DNA from: Protea cynaroides
Lineage: Eukaryota > Streptophyta > Magnoliopsida > Proteales > Proteaceae
Reading direction: 5' to 3'
Length of the DNA stretch: 64,000 nt
NCBI GenBank assembly: GCA_028583415.1
Contig: CM053266.1
Coordinates: 44,337,726-44,401,725 of the forward strand
The notes under the pieces are model-generated. The model saw nothing but the letters and a program-made list of their open reading frames with translations, ran no database searches and was not told the origin of the DNA. Within the stretch, counting starts at the first letter, position 1; every line of letters starts with the position of its first letter. The translations under genes were made by a program, and so were the position numbers. Of this stretch, positions 44,371 to 56,939 are shown piece after piece.

Positions 44371-47300
44371 TGTTGTAATTGTAAATTTATCTTAGTAAGT
44401 TGTTAAAGTCAATATTGGCATGTAAGGTAAAAAGCCAATATTGGTAGGATAAATCACCATAGTCATCATATAATATTTATGATGAGTAGTTAGTCATCAT
44501 ACAATATTTATGACGAGTGATTGGTAGGTAGTGGTTGGTTGGTGTATTTATGTAAAAGCAAATTTCTTTTCCTATAAATAGAGAATGTTCTGTCATATTT
44601 TGATAAGCCAAGCATCCTCTCTTTATTATTTCAACATGGTATCAGAGCTAAGATCAATATTGAGATCCTAACTCTAATGCTATTAGCCATGAAACCATAA
44701 ACATCGCCCACCACCATCGCTTCTCTTTTTTTAGCACCTCCAGTTGCCGTCGTCAGACTCCGTCGTTCTCGTTTCTCTCCTACTCGATTTAGCGTCACCT
44801 CCCACCACCGCTTTGGTCTCTTTCGTCTTTACCCTTGACGGTGAGTTTTTTTTTCTCCCACCAAAGGCCTCTTACACCATGCAGATCTAGATCACAAGTA
44901 GAATCGTGATTTCTTGATGCTTTCTCTGGAAGTTGGTATGTCGAGTTGAAACTTTCGAATATTTGTCTACATGTTGTGCTTTTTTTGTGACTACCGTTAA
45001 CCAACAATCATGGCTGAGATTTCATCTGCCTCAACTGGACAGGAAGGAGTCCTTTCTCGTGACCTTCCTTCGTTCCCTACTTGTTCCATCAAGTTGGATG
45101 GAAGCAATTATCTGATGTGATCTTGTTCATGTTATCTTGCTATTGGTTCTCGTGGTTTTTCTGGCTACCTTACAGGGGACACTGTTAAGCCTACCGTTAC
45201 TGGTCCTTCTCAGGATAAATGGGTTACCTCCAATTATTTGGTCATGTCATATCTTATCAACTCCATTGATCAATCTATTTCCAGGGGTTATCTTCTTCTT
45301 GACAGTGCCGCTCAAATCTGAAAGGCTGCCACATCCACCTATTCTCAAGTTGGTAATACTGCCCAATGCTATGAACTCCGAAAGAAAATTTATGAGACCA
45401 AACAAAAAGAGCTATCTATTTCCCAATATTATTCCACTCCACGAGGTATGTGGCAAGAGTTGGATTTTTATGGTTCTTTTACTGCTACCTGTGATACAGA
45501 TGCAACTGTTTTTAAAAAGTGGGAGGACAACCTCTGGGTATTCGATTTTCTTACTAGTCTCAATATTTAGTTTGATCAGATTAGGGCTCATGTCCTTAAT
45601 CGTGATCCATTACCCTCCCTCGAGCAGGCCTATGCTATGGTGTCTTCTGAGGATAGTCGTCGCACTACTATGGTCCTCCCTGTAACACAAGAACGCTCAG
45701 TTCTCTATTTTGGCTCGGGTTCCTCATCTCGTGGAGGTTTGACTCGCGGTGTTAGTAATCGTTCTGCCTCTAATAAGGTTCATGTGAAGTGTGATTTCTG
45801 TGGGAAAGAACGACATACTCGAGACAAGTGTTGGAAATTACATGGTTGTTCTTTCGATACTCGTGGTCTGGGTTGTCCAGCCTCTGCCATGGCACTATAG
45901 TGCCGCTGACGATATTCCTCAAGATTCTTCCCTCTCTCAAGAGGAGTTATTGACTCTACGTCGTCTAATGACTAGGCTAGACTCATCACCTTCCTCAACG
46001 CCATCTGCAGCGTCCGCCACCATCCTGCCAGGAAACCTGCCAGTGTCTTCCGCTCTATCTCTTTCTACCCCTTCAGGTATATCTTTTGGTGGCCATTTTG
46101 CTCAGTAGTCTTTGTTCCTTGAATAGTCGACTCGGGTCCCATTGACCATATGACTGGATCCTCAAATCAATTTTTTCAGTACTTCCCTTTGTTTGGTAAT
46201 AGTAAAGTAAGTGTTGTTGATGGTTCCCTTTCCACTATTTCAGGCAAGGGCTCTATCCAGTGTACTGCTTCCTTATCCCTTTTCTCTATCTTACATGTTC
46301 CGAAGTTTTCTATTAATCTTCTCTCTGAGTAGTCTTACTCATGATTTGAATTGTAAAGTAACATTTTTTCCTGATCGATGTGTCTTTCAGGACTTGAACT
46401 CGAGTCATACGATTGACAGTGGTAAAGTGGTTGGTGGTCTCTACTTGCTTAATAGTTCTCCATCACCTTTGGCGGCTCAGGCTTCTCACCCTGACTCCTC
46501 TACTATTGCTTTATTTGAGTTACATCGATAGCATTATCATTTAGGTCATCATCCTCTCAAAATTTTATCTACTTTGTTTCCAGTTTTTAAGAAATATAAT
46601 CCTAGTGATTTCTTTTGTGATGCTTGCATCTTTGCAAAACAAACTAGAGCTGTTTATCCTATTTCTGATAATAGAAGTTTTGTTCATTTTGGTTTAATCC
46701 ATTCCGATGTCTGGGGCCCTGCACGTTGTGTATCCACTTCTGGCTACTGATGGTTTGTCTCCTTTATTGACTGCTATAGTCGTACCACTTGGATCTACTT
46801 AATGTGTCAGAAGAGTGATGTGGCCAACTATTTTCAGTTATTTCATAAGATGGTTCAAAACTAGTTTGATGCTAAAGTGAAGATTCTTCGAACTGATAAT
46901 GGCAAAGAGTACATTGATGGGTCCTTCTAGTTATATTTGTTTGATCATGGAATCATTCATCAAACTAGTTGTGTCGATACTCCTGCTCGTAACCATCATG
47001 CCCATGGCAAGCTTGATCCTCGAGGACTCCGTTGTATCTTCCTTGGTTACTCTGCTACTCAGAAGGGTTACAAGCGCTATCATCCTTCGACTCGACGACT
47101 GCTGGTCCCCATGGATATTGTCTTTCATGAGTCTTAAGCTTATTATTCAGCCCCTCTTCAGGGGGAATCTTCTACTCGGGATGTTCTGGAAGATGTGCCT
47201 ATCATTATTCCCATGTAATCTCCTATAGTGGTTGAAACTGATGTTGAGGGTGTAACAAGTCAGGAACAGGTTTCAACTCCGTCCCAACCTCAAGGGGAGC

Positions 47301-48449
47301 CTTATCAACCAGCTCAACCACCTCTCAAAGTATTTGTTCGACGTAAGCAAGTGTCAGAGACCACCACCACTGCACCTAGCCAGTCGTCCTCCATTCCGAA
47401 TTCAAGTCTTCCAAATCCTTCCTCTGGTAAGTTTTTTCTTCCTAGTGATTCTCTTAGTGATCCTAGTCTTGACTTAATACCAAGTAAGTCTTGATTCAAG
47501 CAGAAGGTTGGGGACTCTGTTGATAAAGGTAGCTATCAGCAATTGGTTGGATGACTGATATACTTGTCACATTCCCGGCCTGACATCGTTTTTGATGTAA
47601 GTGTGATCAGTCAATAGATGCATGATCCCTATTCCTCTCACCTAGAGGCCGCTTATAGGATTTTACGATAATTGAAATCCACTCTAGGAAAAGGTGATCT
47701 TTTCTCTCCTCATAGCCATTTTCGTATTGAGGCATTTACTGATGCCGATTGGGGCGGGTGTCACAATGACAGGAGATCTACCTCAGGCTATTGCACGTTT
47801 GTTGGAGGCAACCTTATTATTTGGAGGAGCAAGAAACAAGCTATTGTTACTCGGTCTAGTGCTGAAGTTGAGTTTCGAGCCATGACCCATGGCATTTGCG
47901 AACTCCTTTGGCTTCGTGGCCTTCTTCAGGATTTGTGTATTCTAGTTGAATTGCCTATGCGCTTATACTGTGACAATAAATCAGCAATCAACATTGCACA
48001 TAATCTTGTTCAACATGATCGTACTAAGCACGTAGAGATCGATCATCATTTCATCAAGAAAAAGCTAGAACAAGGAGTTGTATGTGTTCCCTTTGTTGCG
48101 TCTGATGCTCAGTTAGCAGATGTCTTTACAAAAGGTCTTAATAGTAAGAGTTTTGTTCCTATTATTAATAATTTGGGCATGTTTGATATTTATGCGCCAA
48201 CTTGAGGGGGAGTGTTGTAATTGTAAGTTTATCTTAGTAAGTTGTTAAAATCAATATTGGTAGGATAAGTCGTCATAGTTATCATATCATATTTATGATG
48301 AGTAGTTAGTCATCATATAATATTTATGATGAGTGGTTGGTAGGTAGTGGTTAGTTGGTGTATTTATGTAAAAGGAAATTTCTTTTTAAATAAAGAAGAC
48401 TTCTATCATATTTTGATAAGCCAAACATTCTCTCTTTATTATTTCAACA
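44371..48449 (+). mobile_element. Degenerate Ty1/copia retrotransposon lacking the RT core
   Basis: LTRs at 44371-44636 (266 bp) and 48213-48449 (237 bp) begin TGTTGTAATTG and end TTATTTCAACA. The PBS TGGTATCAGAGC (44637-44648) and the purine tract GAGGGGGAG (48204-48212) are both present. Plus-strand gag runs from about 45010 (MAEISSAS) with stops, ending in a zinc knuckle CDFCGKERHTRDKCWKLHG (about 45790). Then come a protease-like IVDSGPIDHMTGS (about 46125), a GAG-pre-integrase YHLGHHPLK, and integrase blocks HSDVWGP, FIDCYSRTTWIY and LRTDNGKEY. The integrase C-terminal part and nearly all the RT are deleted. The RNase H domain is intact (AFTDADWGGCHNDRRSTSGY, LYCDNKSAINIAHN, VADVFTKGL-like end). 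The 5' LTR carries an extra 28-bp duplication. Flanking 5-mers ATATC/ATGCC match only 3/5. Confidence 0.92.
47672..48205 (+). pseudogene. Copia RNase H domain remnant
   Basis: This 177-codon open frame is the longest intact piece of the copia polyprotein. It has the RNase H acidic motifs (FTDADWGG, RSSAEVEF, YCDNKSAI) and the terminal LADVFTKGL block, which end just before the purine tract. It has no start of its own and is separated from the remnants of integrase by the RT deletion. Confidence 0.85.
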
Positions 48450-48454
48450 ATGCC

Positions 48455-50300
48455 AAATAGACATTGATTATTAAGACGAACATTTGTTTTATTTATTTTA
48501 AGATATGGAATAGACTGTAGCTAACTCTACTCTTGGCACCAACTACTACAAGCGATCTTAAATACAAACTAAAATCACACTACTGAAGAACATTGTGGAT
48601 TGGAACACTGGAAGCCTGCTGTGTACTTGCATTTCTACCCTGTCTCTGCCATGAACTCAAGAACTCATGCCAGACTATTCACTCATAAAACGAAAAATGG
48701 TAATCCCTGAATAACTACAATGGTAATTTCAATGGCATCAATGGGTTGCATATTTTACAATGCAGATCCTTTTGTGTCCCGAGGTATATGTGAGTTATTT
48801 TTGAGGTATAAGTGCCTAAAAAATAGTTGAAAATGAATTATTTCTACCAAAAAAAATAATAGAATGACATAAATATCACTAAATTTCATTATAGTGAAAA
48901 GGCATTCTTGTAATTTTATAAAATTTTAAACATACCTTTTCAATTCCCGTGGTTTCTTTTGAATTTAAGCTGTGGGATAATTTTACGGTCACCTATCTTA
49001 TAGAGGCACCTAGATCCTCCATATGTACCATGTCAAGTTTTGTAAAAATCTAGATGTCACCGATTGTGATCAAATCTAAAATTTTCTTATCATCTTGTCT
49101 GTTTCATTGTGCAAATGATATTTTACATGAAAAATAATTTTTTTTTTCAATTTTAATTGAACAAACAATGGAAAATTTTATTTTACTGGAAATATTTTTT
49201 TTTTCATCATTTTATATTAAAACAAATGGAACACGAATAACCTCATGCCTAAACACCACACTGACACGAATAACCCCATGCCTATTCTATTTGACACTGG
49301 CCAGTTTCAAGGACTTCTTGACATCAATTCTTTTTAGCACATATTTATTGGGACATTACAGAAATCAAAATATATCGAAGGAACAATTTTGATATTTGAG
49401 ACAAAAAGGTGAATGGGTTTTGTACCAATAATATCCAGTGCCAACAAATGTTGACACTAGATCGGTGACAAAAAGAAAAACCCAACATCCAAAAGTTGGA
49501 CGGGTTGTTTGAAAATATGAGGGCCAGGCCTCCGTCACCAATTGATCTTTGAGTTCAGATCAAACATTGAAAAAGAGTAGCCTTTTTTAAGCCCTGCGTA
49601 CAATGTCAGCAGTCAAACACAACAAATCTTCATTGTCCATTCCATTCTCTCTTCCACTTCAAAATTATCAAGCACCTTCTCTTTATACAACCTCAAGGCC
49701 GGAGATCGCCAGGTGAGAAACCTTAAAAAAAAGAGGGATTTTCTGTGGCCCAGTTCGTATTCCAACTTTCCTCTATTAATTAATGAAAGTAGAATTTCTT
49801 GGTCCTCCATTGAAAATTAGCTCTGACTAATCAGCTGCCCTCCGATCTTCAGAGGAAAAAAAAAATTGTAGACAGAGATCGAACTGAACCAAAATTGCTA
49901 GATCAAACCAAACCACCTGTGAAAAACCGAGCCTCTATAATTACTTTGTTTTGGCTTTAAATAATGAAGAGAGGTTCAGTTTTGATTTCGGTTTTGAACC
50001 AAAAATCGATATTTCCAAATAAATTAACTGATTAAAAACCAGTTTATACAATAACTCAAATAGCCTTTGAATTGTCTTCAAAACTCTTCTTCAATTCCAC
50101 TCTTGAGAAACCTTCAAAACATTAAAGAGCTTAACCCATAAAATAATTTTTTTTAAAAGAAATATTGAAAATTTCTGAAGTTACAAGGAGACAACAATCA
50201 GTAATTGTACAACATGGATGTTAGCGAAGCTGACATTTACAGCAGAAAAAAATTCTATAAAGTTACGTATAAACCTCATGGGTGGGACGATCAGGCAATA
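48455..50300. other. Intergenic, no gene seen
   Basis: AT-rich flank between the copia 3' LTR and the 3' end of the EAR-motif gene. It includes a patch of AACCAAAA/CGGTTTTGAACC-type degenerate repeat (about 49870-50040). Confidence 0.55.
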
Positions 50301-50303
50301 AAC

Positions 50304-53300
50304 TCAGAAACAGGATACATTTTCTGTTGACATCACATAGTTGCAGGTGGAATAAATGGAAGCAGCCGCTGCCATAATAGCTAATTCCCTCTCTGAATTA
50401 TCCATGTTCTTCAGTCTGTAAAAATAATAGAGTACATTAGCATTTTCGGACCTCTTCTGAGACTTAGATTGCACCTCCGACAGCAAAACAGAAAATTATT
50501 AACTAAATCATAGTTCTAGCCAAGTGATTTGGCCTCTGGAGCCAAACATTAGGCACATTATTAACCACAGTGAAGTTATTTTTTCTTTTTTTGTAAGAGT
50601 ACAATAGTGAAGGTCTTTAGTTTTGGTTTATTGACTGGATTTTAACTTGGATACGATAATTCAATTTACATGCAGTATGATGATTAGAAAGTATTGCAAA
50701 CAGAATTGACATATGATATATCCCGTAAACAAGATAATCCAATTGGATTGATTTGTTCAATAACTCAAGGTAGAATCTGTCACATTGGAGCCCCAACCAT
50801 TGCATGTGGGTAGAATCTCCCTACATGTACTCCCTACATGTACAAGCAGGGAGAAACTCGATTATGGGCTTCAAAGTGTTCTTTATACAATATGTATGGA
50901 TATTAGGGCTATGTTTGGATGTCAAGTCAAGTCAAGAAAAGAAGAGCAAAAAACATGACAAGTCAATGGTGAATTTATGTGCTATCTCTTCCCCCCACCC
51001 CCATTTCAAAAAATAAAAATTCTTCTCTTTTCTTTTTCCGAACTAGCCTAGTTGATTTTCCTATCATAGCGCATAGATGTTCTGGACACACCAAGATATC
51101 TCAAATCATGCAGGCTCATTCCTTTAGATTAACGCATTCCAATTTTTCTGGAATCTGACATTGCCATATGGTTTAACACCATAATAGCACAGGTCAGGAA
51201 AAAAAATCCCATAAAAGCAGACCCACTACACCATCAAGAAGTCACTGACCTTATAAGATGAGAAGATACAACAAGAACCAAGAAAAAAAAATAATGAAAG
51301 AGTAATTCACCATACGACCAATATGTTGATTTTAAAGAGAAGCATGTACCTGGACTCATTTTCTGATCCGCCTACTTGTGGCATGTCATGTCCTATGAGC
51401 CCGTTAATGGATTGCAGGCCCTTCTCACAATGCAATCGCATTTCCGTGACTTGGTTCAACCAACTTTCCTGAATAGAAGCCATTTTATACAATTGGAAAA
51501 TTAAACGAGGACTTCAAGTGTGACTAGGAACAACAAACAAATTACTTCGACAATGCATAGGGGAAGATAAATTCTACAGTACTGCCATTGACAACTCTAA
51601 ATTCAGGTTAAGCCCCAACCTTAAAAGGTGGCATATATTTTCTAAAAGTCGTACGCCTAGAATATTCCCAAATACCCCTGCATACATAGTGACGAACAGG
51701 ATTTAACTATGAACATCTCTCACTCCTATGACCAAAGTTGATAGACTTTGTTGCATGGGTCCCAAAATTTTCTTTCACATTCATAAGAATGCGAGAGGGC
51801 AATTGCTTGAAATTCCATTTGGTTTTTGCAACGTAAAATGGTCTTCTGATTTTTTTCCGTCTCTCGAAAATACCACAATATTCTCTTCTTGAAACTAAAG
51901 TAATTAAACAGAAATCTACTCTCTTGGGCTCACCAGTTGTCTTCCCTCTTCGGATAGCGCCTTTTCCATCTGATCAAACAATGCAGTCCACTTTGCTTGA
52001 TGCATTTCTGCATTTGCATTGTTTTGGGGTTTAGGACATGCACTAGCACAAGATTGCAAAACATAAGGATCGTTCTCTTGGTTAGATTTGAATTCTTTGG
52101 ACAATAGGAAGGGCAACTCAGTCTGAATTACAGCTTGAACTCTCTTCTTGCTACGCCGCAGTGCTACACAAAGAAAGCCACATAATTATAAAGAAAGAAG
52201 AGTTTGCTTACTAAATGACCCTGTAAGCTTTGAGAAACCAAGTCATTACCAGCAAGACGTCCTCTAATGTCTTGATGAAGAAGTTCTAGCCATTGGGAAG
52301 CAACTGTGGCAGCTAAAATACAGAGGGAACGTTCAAGTCAGTTCCAGGTTATCTCCCCTAAACGCTCAGCAGGTTGGGTTGATCTGTATGTGTAAATGAC
52401 AAGAAATAGCTAAAACAGTAAGAAGTTTATGGGCCTGGATTGAAACTAACCTTTCACAGAAAGGGAAGAAACATTAGCTTGGTTTTCCAACTCCTCATTA
52501 GATGCAGAACTAGTGTTCTCGGATGCCATTGTTGCAGATGATGAAAATTTCAGTGTAAGAGTTTCATGTTCACGATCCGAGGTAATAGGTGAAGCACCAG
52601 AAGTTTCATCCAATACCCTTCTTGCCCCAAAATATGAGTCACCAGTTACCATATGATCTGAATTCAGAGGAATTGCCACTTTGTTCGATAACATTGGGTT
52701 CTGCCCACTTGATTCATTTCCATGAGAAAGATTAAGTTGACTGGTTCCTGAATCATGCATATTTTTCATGTCCTTCCTTCGATCATTCATTTCCTTTGAT
52801 CCTCTTCTGAGATTGCTAGCTTCACGCTTTTCAGATCTCACTAAGGCCTCAATTATAGAATGGACTTGCTTACTATTTCTCACATGGTTTATGATTCCAG
52901 GATTCAACTCATTGAGCAGCCCACTTGGAGCAGCAATCTTTGTGAATCGGTTAACCTGTTCTCTTTTTGCAAGCTCCATTTTTTTCTTAAGCATATCATT
53001 TCTACTTTTCCTTCCCTGCTGCTTTGCCAATGGAATGCCTCCATATGAAGACGAGAGAAAACCATTCTGTTTCATTTCTCTCCACGTTCTCAATGAAGCT
53101 TTCTCATCCAAAGGGCCAGTCGAGCTACCACACTCCGAAACATCCCTAGATTTCAAGTGTTCATGATTTTTGTAGGGAAAAAATTGGTCATGGTACACTG
53201 AGCTGGAGACATCTTCTGCATTGAGATCCAACCCAGCACCTCTTGAGGATGTAAAGGTGCCATGATCTGTCACTTGCTTTGTGATCATAGATGGTTTGCA

Positions 53301-54576
53301 AATGCCAACATTTGCTGGTGCATCGTCATGAACCGGATCCTTGGGAATGCAGGGTTCAGCATTAAGATCCATACTTCTGGGAAAATTGCCGATATGACCC
53401 AAACTCAGACGGGTGGCATCATCCGAGAGATAGAAAGTGTTCCTCCCGGATTCTATTGTTTGAAAATTATCAGAAATATTTGTTACAGGATCCTCTGTTA
53501 CCTGAGATGTCTCTTCTTTTTTACCCAAGTGAAACTGGTCTGTCGCTTCTTTGATCATTGAAGACTTTGAAAAAGAGGATTCTCTTCCTGACAATACAAA
53601 ATTCAAAATTTGCAACTAGATTTCAGTGAACCAGAAAAGAGCATACTTGACCAACCAAAAGCTGAAACAGAAAACTGAGAGAGCAGTACATAAAATAACC
53701 ACCTGAAAAGAAATAGAAGATTATATCCTTGCTAAGATATGAAGTTACCCATTGTGCCGTACAGAAACTATTTTCATGGGGTTGAGAAACAGATTAACCA
53801 ATGAACCAGTATTTACATCATTCAAGAAGAACAGGAATAGAAAGGCAAAGCTTCTTATAATCTTTTTCTAATACCATCGAATACAACGGGAAATAGAAGT
53901 GACCAGCACGATTCTAGTAACTTACTAAATAGAAAACTAAAAAAAAAAAACCCATCGCGTGTATTTAGTAAGGAATCTTCAATCACCATCTGACGGTAAA
54001 AGCTCCATTTCATTCTCAAATGAAAGTCAAGCATAAACAATTTGCATAAAAAAAAATCACCCAAATGACCACGCATTATATGATTCAGAACATCAACATG
54101 ATGGTGAGCTACAATCAATAAAAATAAAGCACATCGGAATACTTAGCAAAAGCCAGCGCCATAAACAGAACATGGAATTTCGGACAACTTATATGAATCC
54201 ATTGCGATTCAAAAGTAATGATTGATCTATGCTAGCCAATAAACCTATAGAAAATCAGATAATGTCTGAGTACGGAAAACCATTAACACTTTATAGCAAC
54301 AAGAAGTACATAAGTACGCATCACAACCTTCGGAGCGAAAAACCGACTCAAGATCTCGTATTTTGTTCCGCTTGCGCAAGATATCTATTTTCCCTCCCAA
54401 TTCCTCGTTGCTTCGCTTCGTTCCCGGCACCTACCAGATCAGAGATACGAAAATTCAACAAAAGAAACATTAAAAAAAACGGAAATTCACGCAAAAAATC
54501 CAACCTTTAAATCCGATCTAGGGTTTGGTAACGACAACGGATCAACTACAGATCCCGTCCCCCACCGATCTTCCAT
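50304..54576 (-). CDS. Plant-specific protein with EAR-like motifs, unknown function
   Basis: Seven exons, in transcript order: 54576-54505, 54430-54328, 53587-52451, 52312-52250, 52163-51934, 51468-51350 and 50415-50304. They join in frame to 1836 nt (611 residues), all GT-AG. The N-terminus (MEDRWGTGSVVDPLSLPN, then KIDILRKRNKIRDLESVF) is short and basic/helical. A long, Ser-rich, probably disordered middle (about 60-437) carries SMDLNAEPCIP (DLNxxP at residues 132-137) and GLDLNAED (LDLN at 178-181), both forms of the EAR repression motif, plus basic QQGRKSRNDMLKKKMELAKR. The C-terminal third is helical and looks most conserved: VASQWLELLHQDIRGRLA, LRRSKKRVQAVIQTELPFL, KWTALFDQMEKALSEEGRQL, NQVTEMRLHCEKGLQSING. 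It ends CNYVMSTENVSCF. No catalytic domain is visible. I infer a nuclear scaffold or corepressor-linked role. Confidence 0.85.
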
Positions 54577-54811
54577 GATTTACACAACAAACAAGAGGCA
54601 CCCGATTTATCACTAGTAGTCGTAGAGTTATGGACCAAAAGAGGATATGTTCTTCAGTTCCATCTGCTCTTGCAAGCTGAATTATACATTCGTACAAGAG
54701 ATCATCCGTTATCGCTCTTTGATTGAGACTTGAGAAGCAGATAAGAAACGATATAAAGATTCGAGAACGAATCGATCTCTTTGTAGTTCTTGAACTCAAA
54801 AGCTTTCGATA

Positions 54812-55041
54812 TAGGGTTGTTAGGGTTAAAAAAGGCGGGCTTAGGGTTTTATGGTGATTATGGTTTTGAAATGCTCAGGAGCGCGGTGACGAGCGTTTTC
54901 TGTTTGTCAGTCTCTCTCTCTCTCTCTCGAGTTGCAACGGATGAGGTTTTCGTGGTTTTTCAAATTCAAAACGAGAGCGCGAATGAATATATACTGTAGT
55001 GTTGGGGTGGGCCCCGATTCCATTGGATCACGCAAAGCCCA
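54812..55041 (-). promoter_or_regulatory. Promoter region with telo-boxes and site II motifs
   Basis: Upstream of the EAR-motif gene lie three AGGGTT telo-box cores (54813-54818, 54822-54827, 54843-54850; AAACCCTA on the gene strand). Two site II-type motifs follow: TGGGCCCC at 55008-55015 and AGCCCA at 55036-55041 (TGGGCT on the gene strand). Between them is a CT run (about 54910-54928). Telo-box plus site II pairs are typical of plant promoters active in dividing cells. No TATA box is obvious. Confidence 0.5.
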
Positions 55042-55044
55042 TTT

Positions 55045-55660
55045 CAAATATTTATGGGAAAATGATCCTTCTTGTTTTTCCAAAAAAAAAATCTACACCC
55101 AAGTAATTGATTGAGGTGATGGAAATCGGTGTTAAGACAGTTTTACCCTTTATATTATTTATTTTGAAATTTCTAAAAACTAATAAAATTACTAATATAA
55201 TCATTCTCTTCTTTTTCTTCTTTTTGTCTCTTTCTTCTTCTTTTCTCTTCTGCTCTTCTTCTTTTCCTGGTTTCTATCTTTTTTCGACAAACTCCTCCTC
55301 GAAAGCAAGAGAAATCATCTCATAACTACTTTTTGGTTCAAGGTCCCCTTGATTTTGACTCTTCCATTGTCCATATTCCTATATCAGCCATTCTTCTCCT
55401 CGTTGCCATTAAAGGTTTGATTGGGATTACGATAGCGGGATGTGAAATCCCTCTTGTGATTTTATACGGTTGATTTTGTAGTCGTGACACAAACATTGTT
55501 TTTTTCCCTTTTGTTTTTTGTATGGTTTCTTTCCCAATAGGGAAAAAAAATAAAAAGTCTTTAATTGCAAAAATAGATTTTTAAACTTCAACAACAACCA
55601 TTTCCAATTACACGACCCAAGAAAAAGCGATGGCTAGAGTGGACGATAAGGTCCTGCAGT
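55045..55660. other. Intergenic, pyrimidine-rich, no gene seen
   Basis: Contains a long TTCTTC-rich stretch (about 55200-55270) and AT-rich sequence. Its left part vaguely resembles the subterminal text of the AGGG TIR family (GGGAAAATGATCC, ...GTGTTAAGACAGTTTTACCC), but no pair of ends could be matched. Confidence 0.45.
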
Positions 55661-55662
55661 CC

Positions 55663-55883
55663 TGATTCAAATCGTCTCCTCCCTGTACTTCAGGGAGGAG
55701 GGGCGGTGACCCTAGTGGATGGTCGCCACGTGGGGGTCGGATGAATCCAACCCCTCCGTTCAAGCCGACACTCCCTTGTCGGCTCGAACGGAGGGGTCGA
55801 ATTCATCCGACCTCCACGTGGCTACCATCCACTGGGGTCGCCGCCCCTCCCCTTGAATCTCAGGGAGGAGACTATGTGGATCC
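55663..55883. mobile_element. Palindromic Mutator-like MITE, 9-bp TSD (221 bp)
   Basis: The left end tGATTCAAATCGTCTCCTCC pairs with the right end (reverse complement GGATCCACATAGTCTCCTCC). The arms (GAGGGGCGG, GTGGATGGT, GCCACGTGG, GTCGGATGAAT, CCCCTCCGTT, AGCCGACA) mirror each other almost to the centre. The TSD CTGCAGTCC is exact (55654-55662, 55884-55892). It has no coding capacity. Confidence 0.88.
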
Positions 55884-56685
55884 CTGCAGTCCAACCCTGT
55901 CTTAGCCTACTCCAGTAACTACCAAGGTGGGTATAGGTGGTTGTTTCGTAGCGATCGATCAGAGTGAATGCACAGGAAACAAGCCTCCACAAGCCACCTG
56001 AACTTCAGTCAGAAAATTGGAAGTTCATAAACAATTGAACCGAATGAAAATTGTGTTTCCTGATATGGAAATTAAATCATTGTCCTCGCAGCGTCGCCCT
56101 TCCAGCGGCCTTTTTAATGCTTCTTGAACATGTCCTTGTTTTCAAGTAAAAAACCCTAATATTAATCAGTAATGGTTCCTGTTCCAATACCCAAATCCAA
56201 GTTTTCTGGTTTAGTCGGAACTACCTTTCGTTTTTTGGTTTCTCCAAATCAAATGATTTCTGTATATTTTTCTACCTGATTATCAAATATTAGCTTGCAA
56301 TAAGACTTGTGTCGTCGTTGTCGACGAACACAATCGAAGAAAGGCTTTATCTTTTTTCTTCCGTTGAAATCGGGACTCAGGCTTACCATTTGGGGGTGTA
56401 AGGTCAATTAACTGAGGGAGGGTAAAAACACCTTTCAACTTATTTTTAAGGTATTATTGTTCAATTCAAATTCACTTTTGAATGACATCAATAACTAATG
56501 GGATTCGTGAAACGGAATGAATCTATTTGATTAACGGTGGTAAACATTTGGATGGTAATTGATTTTTTTGAAAGGTGTGGGTGGAAGGTGATGTTTCGAA
56601 ACTATTAAGGGGGTAGCTGATTTTTTTTCAAAAAAATATTATTATTTTTTTCAAATTTCCCATTCTGTTATGTGTTGTTTAACGA

Positions 56686-56929
56686 GGATTCAAATCCTCT
56701 TTTCCAAAAGAATCTGGAGGAGAGGTGGCGCCCCTATTGGATGGGCAACACCTGGGGCTCGAATGAATCCGAGCCCCTCATCCGAGCAGACACCGAGCAG
56801 ACAAGCTGAGCCAACAGGGGGATATCGATTCTAATGGAGGGTTTGGATTCACTCGAGCCCCAGGTGTCGTCAATCCAATGGAGGTGCCACCTCTCCTCCA
56901 GATTCTCTTGGAGGAGAGGATGTGAATCC
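56686..56929. mobile_element. Palindromic Mutator-like MITE, decayed 9-bp TSD (244 bp)
   Basis: Ends GGATTCAAATCCTCTTTTCC and (reverse complement) GGATTCACATCCTCTCCTCC, with inner arms GAATCTGGAGGAGAGGTGGC and CACCTGGGGCTCGA mirrored on the right. Flanks GTTTAACGA (56677-56685) and GTTTACCGC (56930-56938) match 7/9. It belongs to the family at 13114, 55663 and 60893. Confidence 0.85.
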
Positions 56930-56939
56930 GTTTACCGCC

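Noticed and set aside
55045..56640. A fourth AGGG-family TIR element
   Set aside because: The left text resembles the family (GGGAAAATGATCC), but no right end with matching TIR or TSD could be found.
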